Positions 18,822-27,061 of a DNA stretch of 27,377 nucleotides are shown piece after piece. A program made the translations under genes and the position numbers. Under the pieces are notes generated by a model. That model ran no database searches, was not told where the DNA came from, and saw nothing but the letters and a program-made list of their open reading frames with translations. Origin of the DNA: JBMYTN01 sp049604415. Lineage in GTDB: Bacteria > Pseudomonadota > Alphaproteobacteria > Rhodospirillales > Rhodospirillaceae. The stretch covers positions 1-27,377 of the forward strand of contig JBMYTN010000052.1 of assembly GCA_049604415.1 (NCBI GenBank). Reading direction: 5' to 3'. Within the stretch, counting starts at the first letter, position 1; every line of letters starts with the position of its first letter.

Positions 18822-19736
18822 TTATTGGGCGTTTTGTAAGGTCACCCAATCGGCCATTTTTACCGTCACGGGCGAGCCATCCGGGGCCGACAGGGTGGCG
18901 GTTCCCTCTTCCAAGGCTTCCAAGCGGATCAGACCCATGCCGAGCGCGCCGGCCTCGCCCAGTGAGACCGCTGAGCGCATTTCGCCCGCTTCCTTGCCGG
19001 CGGCGGTTTTCAAGATGCTGCCCGGCTCCGGGGCAGAGCCGCTGGCCATTTCCAGGGTCAACAAACGCTTTTTGATCAAACCGCGATAGCGGGTCCGAGC
19101 GGTCAGCTCCTGACCGACATAGCAGCCCTTGGAAAAGTCGACCCCGCCCAGCTCTTCAAACCCGCTTTCCAGCATCAGGCCTTTTTCAATCTCGATATCC
19201 CGGGAGCCATCAGGCAATCCCAGGCCATAGCGCAGGCGGTCATAATCCTCCGGCATCGCGCTTGGCAGGGAGGCCGGGGCCTTGCCCAGGATCCGCGCGC
19301 CCATGGCGGGCAGGCGCGGATCAACAAAGGCTACGGAGCCGTCTTCTAGGGTCCGGGCCGCGCCTGCAGTCTCCGGCAATCCCAAGGCGTCCAGCGCGCC
19401 GGGGCCAAACACCGCATGGACCGAGAGATCCGGCAACGGGGTCAGGGCCGCCTTGGAGCGCAGCTTATAGCGCGACAGCCGGGTTTTCAGATCGTCAAGC
19501 CGGGCGGCCTCGCAATCAAACAACAGCGCCGGATCCTCACCCAACAGCCCGCCAACAATAAAAAAGTCATGCAGATATTTGCCTTGCGGGGTCAGCAGGG
19601 CGCTCCACTGGGCTGCCTCGCTGGTGACCTTGGAGATGTCATTGGTCAACAGGCCTTGCAGGAAGGCATGGCGGTCTTCGCCGGTGATGGCGAGTACGGC
19701 CCGATGGGCCAAGGCAACAGTGGCGGGTGCGGTCAT
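18822..19736 (-). CDS. ygfZ: YgfZ/GcvT-like folate-binding protein
   Basis: A 304-residue member of the YgfZ (IBA57-like) family, structurally related to the glycine-cleavage T-protein. Family members bind folate and help assemble or repair certain [4Fe-4S] proteins such as the radical-SAM enzyme MiaB. The diagnostic motif KGCYVGQE contains the conserved cysteine C205. The N-terminal segment HAFLQGLLTNDISKV is also typical. The frame continues to a TTG at 19781, but ATG 19736 gives the normal family start (MTAPATVALAHRAVLAITG). On its strand a GGGATC precedes the ATG. It diverges from the glycosyltransferase pair and is probably a single-gene unit. Confidence 0.92.
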   Translation of the reverse strand: MTAPATVALAHRAVLAITGEDRHAFLQGLLTNDISKVTSEAAQWSALLTPQGKYLHDFFIVGGLLGEDPALLFDCEAARLDDLKTRLSRYKLRSKAALTPLPDLSVHAVFGPGALDALGLPETAGAARTLEDGSVAFVDPRLPAMGARILGKAPASLPSAMPEDYDRLRYGLGLPDGSRDIEIEKGLMLESGFEELGGVDFSKGCYVGQELTARTRYRGLIKKRLLTLEMASGSAPEPGSILKTAAGKEAGEMRSAVSLGEAGALGMGLIRLEALEEGTATLSAPDGSPVTVKMADWVTLQNAQ

Positions 19737-19820
19737 GATCCCAATCCGTGTTTGACGGGTGGCGGATGGCCCGATCCCCAAAGATCAGGGCAGGCGGCGT
19801 GATTGGGGGAGGCTGCATGC

Positions 19821-19848
19821 TTTTCAGCACGCCTTTCCCAAGTATAGT
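19821..19848 (+). promoter_or_regulatory. Probable promoter of the glycosyltransferase pair
   Basis: TTTTCA (19821-19826), 16 bases, then TATAGT (19843-19848), a sigma-70-like arrangement with 4/6 and 5/6 matches. It lies 74 bases before the first glycosyltransferase in the divergent region shared with ygfZ. Confidence 0.42.
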
Positions 19849-19922
19849 GGCGCTGCCCCTTTGGCAAGAGGCGATGCGGCCCCACCTTACGGGAAGCGAT
19901 CAAAGTCGGAGTGGAATGGGTT

Positions 19923-20975
19923 ATGCGGATTGCCTTGGTCGAAGACGGCTTGAGTTTTGATTCTGCCTCGGCAGCGGAGCGGCCTCTGGGAGGGCCGGAG
20001 CGGGCCTTGATCGGCTTGGCCGATGCCCTGGCCTTAGCCGGACATAGCGTCAAGGTCTATAACCGCTGCGCCATGGCCGCGACCCTGGGCAAGGTAGATT
20101 GGATGCCACTGCCCGCCGACCCGACCAAAGGGGCCAAAATTGAGGCCGATGTGCTGGTTGCCTGGCGCAAGCCAGCCCTGTTGGCCGCGGCCCCCAAAGA
20201 CGCGGTCGGGCGGCGGATCCTCTGGTCCATGGCCGCACCGGAGCATCTGTTGGGGCCGGACAGCCGGGATCTGTTGGAAAAATTTACCCCACGTCTGGTC
20301 TATCTCAGCCAGGCCCAGCGCGCCCGCTCGCCCTTCACCGGGGCGGATGCCGGGGTGGTGGTGCCTCCGGGGGTCGGCAAGGCCTTCACCGCCCGGCCAA
20401 GCCCAGGCATGCCACCGGAAGGACCGCCGACCGCCGTGATCACCACCCATCCCATGAATGGGTTGGATTACGCCTTGTCGGCCTGGGCCAATATCATCCA
20501 TCCGGCGGTGCCCGAGGCCCGGCTGGTGATCGTCTCGGCCCTGTTGGCCCAAGCCGCCGAGGGCGCAGAGCTGCCCTCCGCCCTCTCAGCGGTCTGGCAA
20601 CGAACCCAGGATCTGGCTGACAAGGGGGTCGAGGTCCATCCCCCCGGCGATGAGACCACCATGGCCGATCTCTATCGCCAAGCCCGGGTGCATTTGTATC
20701 CGGGCCATGAGGACGATATGGCCTGTTGGACCTTGGGCGAAAGCCAGGCCTGTGGCCTGCCCGCCGTGGTTCGGCCTTTGGGGGCGACCGAGGAGCGGAT
20801 CAGCAATGGCGAGACCGGCTATGTGATCCCAGACGCGGAGGCCTTTGGCAATGTCGCGGTTCAACTGCTCAGCAATGATCCCGTGTTCCAGGGCCAGGCC
20901 GAGCAAGCCGCCCAGCCGCATCGGCGGCGCAGCTGGATCATGGCCGCCCGTGACTTTGAGCTGCTCTGCGCATGA
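19923..20975 (+). CDS. GT-B fold glycosyltransferase (group 1-like)
   Basis: A 350-residue predicted cytoplasmic glycosyltransferase of the GT-B fold. The N-terminus MRIALVEDGLSF begins a Rossmann half and has the acceptor-side loop PLGGPERALIGLADALALAGH. The C-terminal half has the donor-binding region LGESQACGLPAVV with a conserved glutamate, followed by RPLGATEERISNGETGYVI, much like sugar-nucleotide sites of GT4 enzymes. The rest is diverged. ATG 19923 has GGAG about 10 bases before it; an in-frame GTG at 19911 is less likely. Its stop overlaps the start of a second glycosyltransferase in ATGA, so the two enzymes probably act in one pathway, plausibly LPS core, O-antigen or another surface glycan. 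Donor and acceptor sugars are unknown. Confidence 0.82.
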   Translation: MRIALVEDGLSFDSASAAERPLGGPERALIGLADALALAGHSVKVYNRCAMAATLGKVDWMPLPADPTKGAKIEADVLVAWRKPALLAAAPKDAVGRRILWSMAAPEHLLGPDSRDLLEKFTPRLVYLSQAQRARSPFTGADAGVVVPPGVGKAFTARPSPGMPPEGPPTAVITTHPMNGLDYALSAWANIIHPAVPEARLVIVSALLAQAAEGAELPSALSAVWQRTQDLADKGVEVHPPGDETTMADLYRQARVHLYPGHEDDMACWTLGESQACGLPAVVRPLGATEERISNGETGYVIPDAEAFGNVAVQLLSNDPVFQGQAEQAAQPHRRRSWIMAARDFELLCA

Positions 20976-22072
20976 CCGAGACTGGGTCCGGAGATCCATC
21001 TCCCCTGCGTGTGCTGCAGGCCATGGCCTCCAAAGGGCTGGGCGGTATTGAGCGCGCCTTTATCACCTTGGAGACCACCTTGACCGCCCATGGGGCCGCC
21101 GTGACCAATCTGGTCCAGCCCGGGACGCCGGTTTTGGACGAGCTCTCTCCGGACGCCCGGGCCCGGACCCATGGCATCCGCAATCATGGCCAATGGGATC
21201 TTTGGGCCGTATGGCGCACGGCCCGGCTGATCGATCAGGTTCGGCCCGATGTGCTGATCAGCCATGGTCGTCGGCCCGCAACCCTCCTGCGCCGTGCCGC
21301 TGCCTTGAGCAAACAGGGCCGCCGCGCCGCACAGGTGGATTTTCTCCATCGCTACAGCATGAAGCATCTGCACCGCTCGGATCTGGTGATCAGCGTCAGC
21401 GCGGATCTGAAGCGGGAAGCCGAAAAGGCGGGGATTGCGGCGGACCGGGTGGTGTTCCTGCCCAACATGCTGCCCGATGACCGCCCCGCTGCACCGCCTC
21501 GGCCCCGTCCTGAGGTGCCGGTGATCGGCACTCTGGGGCGCTTTGTCGCCAATAAGGGCTTCGACGTTTTGATTGAGGCCGCCGAGTACCTAGCGGCCCG
21601 GAATGTGACCTTTCGTTTGGTGATTGGGGGCAGCGGTCCGTTGGAGGCCGCGCTCAAGGCCCAAGCGGAGGCGGCCCGGCAGCGCCAACCGGCTTTGCAG
21701 ATCGAGTTTGTTGGATGGGTCAGTGACCAGACCGGCTTTTTTGCCGGGATTGATCTGCTGTGTATCCCGTCGCGCTGGGAGCCATTCGGCATTGTGATCC
21801 TGGAGGGGTTCCACCACCACCGTCCGGTGGTCGCCGCTGCCGCCATTGGCCCCAGCGAAGTGATCAACGACGGTCAGGACGGCCTGTTGGTGCCTTTGGA
21901 AGCCCCCGAGGCGCTGGCCGAGGCCTTGGCAAGTTTGTTGAACGATCCGGGGCGCTGCGAATCCCTGGTGGCGGGCGGGCAGGAGACCCTGAAGCGCTAC
22001 CGGCCCGACGCGGTGGGGCCAGCCCTGGTGGCGGCTTTAGACCAAGCGGTGGCTGTGAAGCGGTCAGTTTAG
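20972..22072 (+). CDS. GT4 family glycosyltransferase
   Basis: A 366-residue retaining glycosyltransferase of the GT4 type, GT-B fold. It has the N-terminal acceptor loop GLGGIERAFITLETTL, a histidine-containing segment LISHGRR, and the hinge-side PVIGTLGRFVANKGFDVLI with the phosphate-contacting lysine near residue 190. The donor-site E-x7-E motif, EPFGIVILEGF, is near residue 270, followed by VVAAAAIGPSEVINDGQDGLLV. All key residues are present, so it should be active with a nucleotide-activated sugar. It is translated from an ATGA overlap with the previous glycosyltransferase. It ends two bases before the converging end of the M48-like gene, with no visible terminator. The pairing suggests sequential sugar transfers. 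Confidence 0.92.
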   Translation: MTETGSGDPSPLRVLQAMASKGLGGIERAFITLETTLTAHGAAVTNLVQPGTPVLDELSPDARARTHGIRNHGQWDLWAVWRTARLIDQVRPDVLISHGRRPATLLRRAAALSKQGRRAAQVDFLHRYSMKHLHRSDLVISVSADLKREAEKAGIAADRVVFLPNMLPDDRPAAPPRPRPEVPVIGTLGRFVANKGFDVLIEAAEYLAARNVTFRLVIGGSGPLEAALKAQAEAARQRQPALQIEFVGWVSDQTGFFAGIDLLCIPSRWEPFGIVILEGFHHHRPVVAAAAIGPSEVINDGQDGLLVPLEAPEALAEALASLLNDPGRCESLVAGGQETLKRYRPDAVGPALVAALDQAVAVKRSV

Positions 22073-22074
22073 CC

Positions 22075-23361
22075 CTACCCACAAAGAATTTTAAAAGCGG
22101 CCCAATCCAGATCGGTCATCGCCTTGTCGCCACCCCGGGGGGCTTGGCGCAGGCGGCTTCTGCGCTCCTCGGTCAGCGGATGCAGGCTGAAATAGGCCGG
22201 AATGCCGCGCAGGGCCCAGCTCTCGCTGCCCGGAGAGGCGCTGGCCTGTCCCACCCGGGCCGCCACAGAGCTGTCCATGACCAAAGACACTCCCCGAGCC
22301 CGTAGCCCGGCCTGGCTCAGCGCGGCGATGGCCAAGGCGTCCGTGACAATATCCTCCAGCGGGGCAGGCTCCAGGGCACCCAGATAGCTCTCCAGCCCCA
22401 GCACGGGGTTGTCCCAGTCCCCGCGCAGCAGTGGCCAAAGAAAATCTATACCATGGCGCTCCGACAGGCGTTGGGCGGGCAGGGCACGGTCAGACTCTGC
22501 CAAGCCAACGGCCAGCAATCCGGCCAGCTCATCGGCGCTGCGGGTGACCTCGACACTGCCCTGGAACAGCACCACATGGCCCCCGGGCAGGCCCAGCACC
22601 CCAAAGCGGGGATCATTCAGGGCGGTGATCTGCGGCTGGGTTTGCCCAAGATTGGGCAAGACCGGGGCGATCCGGCTGGCGAGGGTCTGGACGGCCTCCT
22701 GGCCATAGGGGTCGCGACATTCCGGGATGCCCCGGTCGGACAGGCTTTGGGACAGGGCGGCCCCCCATTGCGCCATGCGGCTTTCGGAGACCAGATGCAG
22801 CCCGGTGCCCGAGGCACCAAAGGCGAGGACCAGGACAAACAACACCGCTGCGGCCGTGCCAAAACCGCCCAAGAGCAGGGCGATGGCCAGACCGATGCGG
22901 CGCAGGGTGGGGGCAAAGGTTTCCAAGACATCCCGCAAGGTCCAGGGGTCCAGGACCAAACGGAGCCGATGCCACAGGCTGTCTGCAGACCCGCTTTCGC
23001 CGCCCAACAGAGCCGACGGGCGCGTGGGCTCCGGTGGCGGGGGATCTGCAGCAGGGCTTTGTGAGTTTGGCTTTGGATCGGCGGGCGAACGGCGTTTCAG
23101 GGCGGTATGCAAGGGCGCGGGCAGGGTCACCGCATCGTGGATTTCCAACGTCTGCTCCAGATCGGAGCGGCAGGTGATCCGTAACGGCCGCCCCGGGCCG
23201 GGGCGTTCCAGCACCTCGACATCGCCATAGGCCCATCCAGCCATCAGCAGGCCATCCGCATCCCGGATCTCCACATGGCGCGGACCGAAATGGGCGACGG
23301 CATCCTGGGGCGGTAAGCCTGTGCCCTGGTCAAACCGGGCGAGGTGGATATCACGCTGCAT
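22075..23361 (-). CDS. M48-like membrane protein lacking the HExxH motif (probable pseudopeptidase)
   Basis: A 428-residue protein with the layout of bacterial M48 peptidases of the DUF7092-TM-M48 type. It has an N-terminal beta domain at residues 4-80, a long Pro/Ser linker at 90-125, one membrane helix at about 156-182, and a C-terminal peptidase-like domain. The segment LPGGHVVLFQG followed by SADELAGLLA (residues 258-284) aligns with the usual run-up to the zinc site, but the next residues are V285-G-L-A-E289 instead of HExxH. The downstream glutamate region (LEDIVTDALAIAALSQAG, about 335-352) also lacks the expected ExEAD pattern. Catalysis by the usual mechanism is therefore unlikely; a scaffold or regulatory role is inferred. 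The reading frame is intact and codon use normal, so it is not a decayed gene. It diverges from the hybrid kinase. Confidence 0.68.
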   Translation of the reverse strand: MQRDIHLARFDQGTGLPPQDAVAHFGPRHVEIRDADGLLMAGWAYGDVEVLERPGPGRPLRITCRSDLEQTLEIHDAVTLPAPLHTALKRRSPADPKPNSQSPAADPPPPEPTRPSALLGGESGSADSLWHRLRLVLDPWTLRDVLETFAPTLRRIGLAIALLLGGFGTAAAVLFVLVLAFGASGTGLHLVSESRMAQWGAALSQSLSDRGIPECRDPYGQEAVQTLASRIAPVLPNLGQTQPQITALNDPRFGVLGLPGGHVVLFQGSVEVTRSADELAGLLAVGLAESDRALPAQRLSERHGIDFLWPLLRGDWDNPVLGLESYLGALEPAPLEDIVTDALAIAALSQAGLRARGVSLVMDSSVAARVGQASASPGSESWALRGIPAYFSLHPLTEERRSRLRQAPRGGDKAMTDLDWAAFKILCG

Positions 23362-23403
23362 TGCGGACCATGATACACTGCCAAAGCCAAACGGGGGAGC
23401 GGG

Positions 23404-23426
23404 GATCCCGGTGATCCCGGTGATCC
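23404..23426. repeat. Short tandem repeat between the M48-like gene and the kinase
   Basis: The 9-base unit GATCCCGGT occurs twice in tandem and a third time as GATCC. Overlapping it, GGGATC and GATCCC form an inverted pair five bases apart. It lies about 40 bases upstream of the M48-like gene in the divergent spacer and could be a regulator site or simple slippage. Confidence 0.35.
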
Positions 23427-23580
23427 TTTACCCAAAAACCCCTGCGCCCCAAGGGTATGGGGATCAAGTGAGCCGATCCCAAGGGCACTTTCGGCCGCTG
23501 GGGTCGCAATCTTTTTAGAAAGGATGGTCTGGCCGTGATCTCTGCATTGGTTTTGGCCTGTGGGCGGCGAGAGGTCGATC

Positions 23581-26073
23581 ATGATTGCCCCTGAGCTTCT
23601 GCCGTGGGTGATGCTGATCCTTAGCCTGGCCATGCTAGGGATTTGGTGGGCCTCCATCGCCGCTGTGCAAAAGGCATCTTCCAGTCAGTTCAGATCTGCG
23701 CTGACCCAAACTTTGGAGGCGGTGCCAGCGGGCATTGTCGTGGTCGATGATGCCGGGACCGTGCTGGAGGTCAACCGCAGCGCCCAGCAAATGTTTCGCC
23801 GGTTTAGCATGGATGTCGCGCCCGGCTCCCAGCCGGATCTGGACAGTTTCTGGTCCCGCTGCCGGGCCTATGAAGGCAGCATGCTTCCCGGACAGATGCA
23901 TTCCATGCCCGAGGGCGATGTTGATTACGGCGTCTATGAACCACGGGAACCGCTTTGGATTGAGCAGGAGCCCGCTTCAGAGGATGGCCAATCCGGACAA
24001 ACCGCTCGGACGCCCCGTCGGGGTGACTTACCCGATGGTGGCACCCGGCCTCAGGAGCGCTACCTGGTCCAGCGCCGGGTGGTCGAGGGCATCAGCCTGA
24101 ACCGTCGGGCGGTGCGCGTGATCTGGTCGGTCACCGATGTGTCGTCCTGGGCGCGCCGGGAAGACATCCTGCGGGTGCGCGAAAGCCAGTTTGCCTCGAT
24201 CCTGGAATCCTCCATGGATGTGATTATGCGGGTTGAGGAAACCGGCCGCATCACCCTGGTCAATGAGCGCGGCGCGGCCCTGCTTGATACGGACAAAGCC
24301 AGTTTGATTGGGCAACGGTTGGGCGATGTGTTGCCCTCTCCCTCCGGTGCCGCTTTGGAGGCGCGGGTCTACAAGGTCTGCGTCTCCGGCCTGCCCGACA
24401 GCTATTTGGAAATGCGCGACGGGCGCTGGTTTGAGTATCGTCTGGCCCCGATGGACCCCGAGGCCAATGGCTATCGCGCCGTCACGGTGATCTGCCGGGA
24501 TATGACCCCGGAACGGCGTTTGGAACAGGAGGTTCGCCAGCGCGAGCGGTTCAATCGCCTGATCGCCGATAACCTGCCCGGATTGGTGCTCTATGTGGAC
24601 CGCTCTGAAATGCTGCGCTTCGTCAATGATCGCATTGTCGATTGGACCGGACAGCCAAGCACGGAGCTGATCGGGCGGCGGATTGAGGAAGTGTTGGTCC
24701 CCTCCATTGGTCAAGAGGTCCTGCGCCACCGGGCCCAGGCGCTTAGCGGTCGGGTGGCGGAATTCGAGGCCTCCTTCACCGACAGCCAGGGGCGCGGGGT
24801 GCGCTATCACGCCAGTCTGTTGCCACACCAAGATGACGATGGGCGGGTGCTGGGCTTTGTCGGCTTGTTGTTGGACATCTCCACCCGCCACGAAGCCGAG
24901 CAGGCGACGCGATCGGCTCTGGATGCCGCAGAGCAGGCCAATTCGGCCAAGACCCGCTTCCTGGCCGCCGCCAGCCATGATCTGCGCCAGCCCATGCAGG
25001 CCCTGAACATTTACATCAATCTGCTGCGCGCCAAGACCCGGGACATGGAAGAGCTGGATGATTTGGTCCGCCGGGCTTCGCTGTCGCTCGATGCCTTGGG
25101 CGGGCTGCTGGACAATCTGCTGGACATCTCAAAGCTGGAAGCAGGCATCATCCAGGCCCAACCCGGCACCGTGCCGCTGCAGGACTTGTTTGACCGCATG
25201 GATGCGGAAATGCGGCCGCAATTCGAACGCAAAGGGCTGGAGCTGCGGTTTTCGCTTTGCGCTTGCACGGTGCGCTCCGATGCGGTGTTGCTGGAACGGG
25301 TCGTGCGCAATTTGCTGACCAACGCCTTGCGCTACACCCATCGCGGCGGGGTGATGCTGTCCTGTCGCAAACGGTCCGAAACCGTCTTGCTGCAGGTCTG
25401 GGACACGGGGATTGGCATTCCAGCGGACCGCCTAGAGTTGATCTTCGAAGAGTTCTACCAAATCGGCAATGAAGAGCGCGACCGCCGCCAGGGTTTGGGG
25501 GTTGGACTGGCCATTGTGCGACGTTTGAGCGCCCTTCTGGAGCATGACTTGTCCGTGCGCTCCGTGGTGGATAAGGGCACAGTGTTCACATTGGTGCTGC
25601 CGCGGGAAGTGGCCGTGCCGGATGCCGAACAGCGCTTGGAAGCTGGGGCTGCTTTGCAACGGAGTGCGTCTCCTGAGGGTGCGGAAGACCTTTCTGGGCG
25701 CATCATCTGCGCCATTGATGATGATCCCGATGTGCTCGATGGCTTGGCCTTGCAATTGGAGGCCTGGGGCGTTTCAGTGATTGCGGCGGGCGATTTGGCG
25801 GAAGCTCTGGAATTCCTGCGCGATGAAGAGCGTCCACCCGATGTGGTGATGGCGGATTACCGCTTGGCCAATGGCGCAAAGGGCACAGCGGCGATTCGCA
25901 CCATCCGTTTGGCCTTTGGTTCTGAAATTCCAGGTGTTGTGCTGACCGGGGATACCTCACCGGATCGGTTGCGCGAGGTCAGTGCCGCCGGGGTGCATTT
26001 GCTGCACAAGCCGGTTAAGTCTCAGGATTTGCAGGAAACTTTGAGCGAGGCGCTAAAGGCCAAATCCGCCTGA
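23581..26073 (+). CDS. PAS-domain hybrid histidine kinase
   Basis: An 830-residue membrane-anchored hybrid sensor kinase. One membrane helix lies at about residues 6-28, with no large periplasmic loop, so sensing is probably cytoplasmic. Three PAS-like regions follow at roughly 37-185 (with a charged insert around 125-160), 200-315 and 325-440. The HisKA helix has the phosphorylated H466 in AASHDLRQPMQALN. The ATPase domain shows NLLTNALRYTHRGG, DTGIGIP and QGLGVGLAI. A C-terminal receiver starts IICAIDDDPDVLDG, with phospho-acceptor D759 in VVMADYRLANG, the switch threonine in VLTGDTS and the lysine in HKPVKS. There is no output or Hpt domain, so a separate phosphotransfer partner or regulator is needed. 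ATG 23581 has GAGAGG at 6-7 bases; a GTG at 23560 is less likely. Confidence 0.93.
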   Translation: MIAPELLPWVMLILSLAMLGIWWASIAAVQKASSSQFRSALTQTLEAVPAGIVVVDDAGTVLEVNRSAQQMFRRFSMDVAPGSQPDLDSFWSRCRAYEGSMLPGQMHSMPEGDVDYGVYEPREPLWIEQEPASEDGQSGQTARTPRRGDLPDGGTRPQERYLVQRRVVEGISLNRRAVRVIWSVTDVSSWARREDILRVRESQFASILESSMDVIMRVEETGRITLVNERGAALLDTDKASLIGQRLGDVLPSPSGAALEARVYKVCVSGLPDSYLEMRDGRWFEYRLAPMDPEANGYRAVTVICRDMTPERRLEQEVRQRERFNRLIADNLPGLVLYVDRSEMLRFVNDRIVDWTGQPSTELIGRRIEEVLVPSIGQEVLRHRAQALSGRVAEFEASFTDSQGRGVRYHASLLPHQDDDGRVLGFVGLLLDISTRHEAEQATRSALDAAEQANSAKTRFLAAASHDLRQPMQALNIYINLLRAKTRDMEELDDLVRRASLSLDALGGLLDNLLDISKLEAGIIQAQPGTVPLQDLFDRMDAEMRPQFERKGLELRFSLCACTVRSDAVLLERVVRNLLTNALRYTHRGGVMLSCRKRSETVLLQVWDTGIGIPADRLELIFEEFYQIGNEERDRRQGLGVGLAIVRRLSALLEHDLSVRSVVDKGTVFTLVLPREVAVPDAEQRLEAGAALQRSASPEGAEDLSGRIICAIDDDPDVLDGLALQLEAWGVSVIAAGDLAEALEFLRDEERPPDVVMADYRLANGAKGTAAIRTIRLAFGSEIPGVVLTGDTSPDRLREVSAAGVHLLHKPVKSQDLQETLSEALKAKSA

Positions 26074-26094
26074 CCGCTTCGAAGCGCGGTTTTA
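26073..26094 (+). terminator. Weak terminator-like hairpin after the hybrid kinase
   Basis: ACCGC pairs with GCGGT-type bases across CTTCGAAGCG, with a small bulge, followed by TTTTAG. It directly follows the kinase stop. The stem is imperfect and the T-run is short. Confidence 0.3.
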
Positions 26095-26240
26095 GCTGAG
26101 GTCACTATCAAGAATGTGATCTCCATCACTGACCAGACCCGGTAACTTTGTGTTAAGGTTCGCATCTTGGGTAATCTGTATCCAAGCCAAACGGTCCGGG
26201 ACAGAAGGTCGGACCGCAGAAAAGATGGGCTGATAGGGTC

Positions 26241-27011
26241 ATGGAAGAATTTGCCATTTCCGGTTCACAGCGGTCGACGATCCAGTCACTGCAGGAAGTC
26301 CGGCGCAATCAAGGCATCAACCAAAATGAACTGGCCACCGGGCGGCTCAACCCCCGGACCAATGTCATTGCCGATCTGGCCTCCCAGGCCTTGAGCGATC
26401 GGGCTGGCGACATTGCCTCGGCCCGCAACGATATCGACCAGGGGCTCAGCTCCCTTCAGGCCGCAGATGAAGGTTTGGACGCCATTGAGGAGTCCCTTGA
26501 TCTGGCCCGGGCCATTGCCGACGAGTTCGAAAGCACCACCGATGCGGCTCGCCAAGCCGAGCTGCAGGCGCAGTTTGACGAGGTCGCCCGGCAAATCGAT
26601 TTCCTGGCCGAGGATTCTTCCTTTGGCGGGGTCAATCTGATTTCCTCAAACCCGTCCTCTGAGACGGTGGATTTCGGCACCGAGCCGGGGTCTGAGCTGA
26701 CGTTGAACGGGGAAGCCTCCGACAGCGCCTCCTTGGGGCTGACCTTGTCTGTGGCCTCTGTGGATGCGGCCATTTCCGAAGTCCGGTCGTCCCGGGAGAG
26801 CATCGGCTCCCAGGCCACGGCGCTTGAGATCCGCAATGACTTTAATGAGAACCTGGCCAATCAGCTTGAAGCCGGAGCGGCGGAGCTGGTCGAAGTGGAC
26901 CTCAATGAAGCGGCAGCGGAAAATCTGGCATTGGAAACCCGCAATCAGTTGGGCAATGCCGCGCAATCCATTGCTGTCCAGAGTGAACGCGCGATCTTGC
27001 AGCTGTTCTAA
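26241..27011 (+). CDS. Short divergent flagellin-like protein
   Basis: A 256-residue protein with both terminal domains of flagellin and almost no variable middle. The N-terminal coiled region (residues 5-125) includes SLQEVRRNQGINQNELATG, a GLSSLQAADEGLDAIEESL segment, and DFLAEDSSFGGVNLI at 120-134, matching the flagellin pattern ending in DxxxxGxNLL. The C-terminal region (about 178-256) includes SIGSQATALEIRNDFNENL, then EAAAENLALETRNQLGNAAQSIA and a final ILQLF, as in flagellins that polymerise. Residues 136-170 are a short linker. The usual DNP motif after LATG is replaced by NPRTNVIADL, so it is a divergent member. It stands alone with no other flagellar gene in the window, after a 167-base gap and before a strong terminator. 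A minor filament subunit or secreted flagellin paralogue are both possible. Confidence 0.85.
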   Translation: MEEFAISGSQRSTIQSLQEVRRNQGINQNELATGRLNPRTNVIADLASQALSDRAGDIASARNDIDQGLSSLQAADEGLDAIEESLDLARAIADEFESTTDAARQAELQAQFDEVARQIDFLAEDSSFGGVNLISSNPSSETVDFGTEPGSELTLNGEASDSASLGLTLSVASVDAAISEVRSSRESIGSQATALEIRNDFNENLANQLEAGAAELVEVDLNEAAAENLALETRNQLGNAAQSIAVQSERAILQLF

Positions 27012-27029
27012 GCCGAATTAGGCCCTAAC

Positions 27030-27061
27030 AAAAAAGCCCGCCAGAGATGGCGGGCTTTTTT
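27030..27061. terminator. Strong intrinsic terminator after the flagellin-like gene
   Basis: A perfect 14-base-pair stem, AAAAAAGCCCGCCA with TGGCGGGCTTTTTT, closed by a GAGA tetraloop. It has A- and T-runs on both sides, so it can act in either direction. It lies 18 bases after the flagellin-like stop. The only ATG available to the next gene lies in its right arm. Confidence 0.95.

Noticed and set aside
26130..26190. Possible sigma-70 or flagellar sigma-28 promoter upstream of the flagellin-like gene
   Set aside because: TTGTGT and TAATCT match poorly, and no sigma-28 or sigma-54 consensus could be found.
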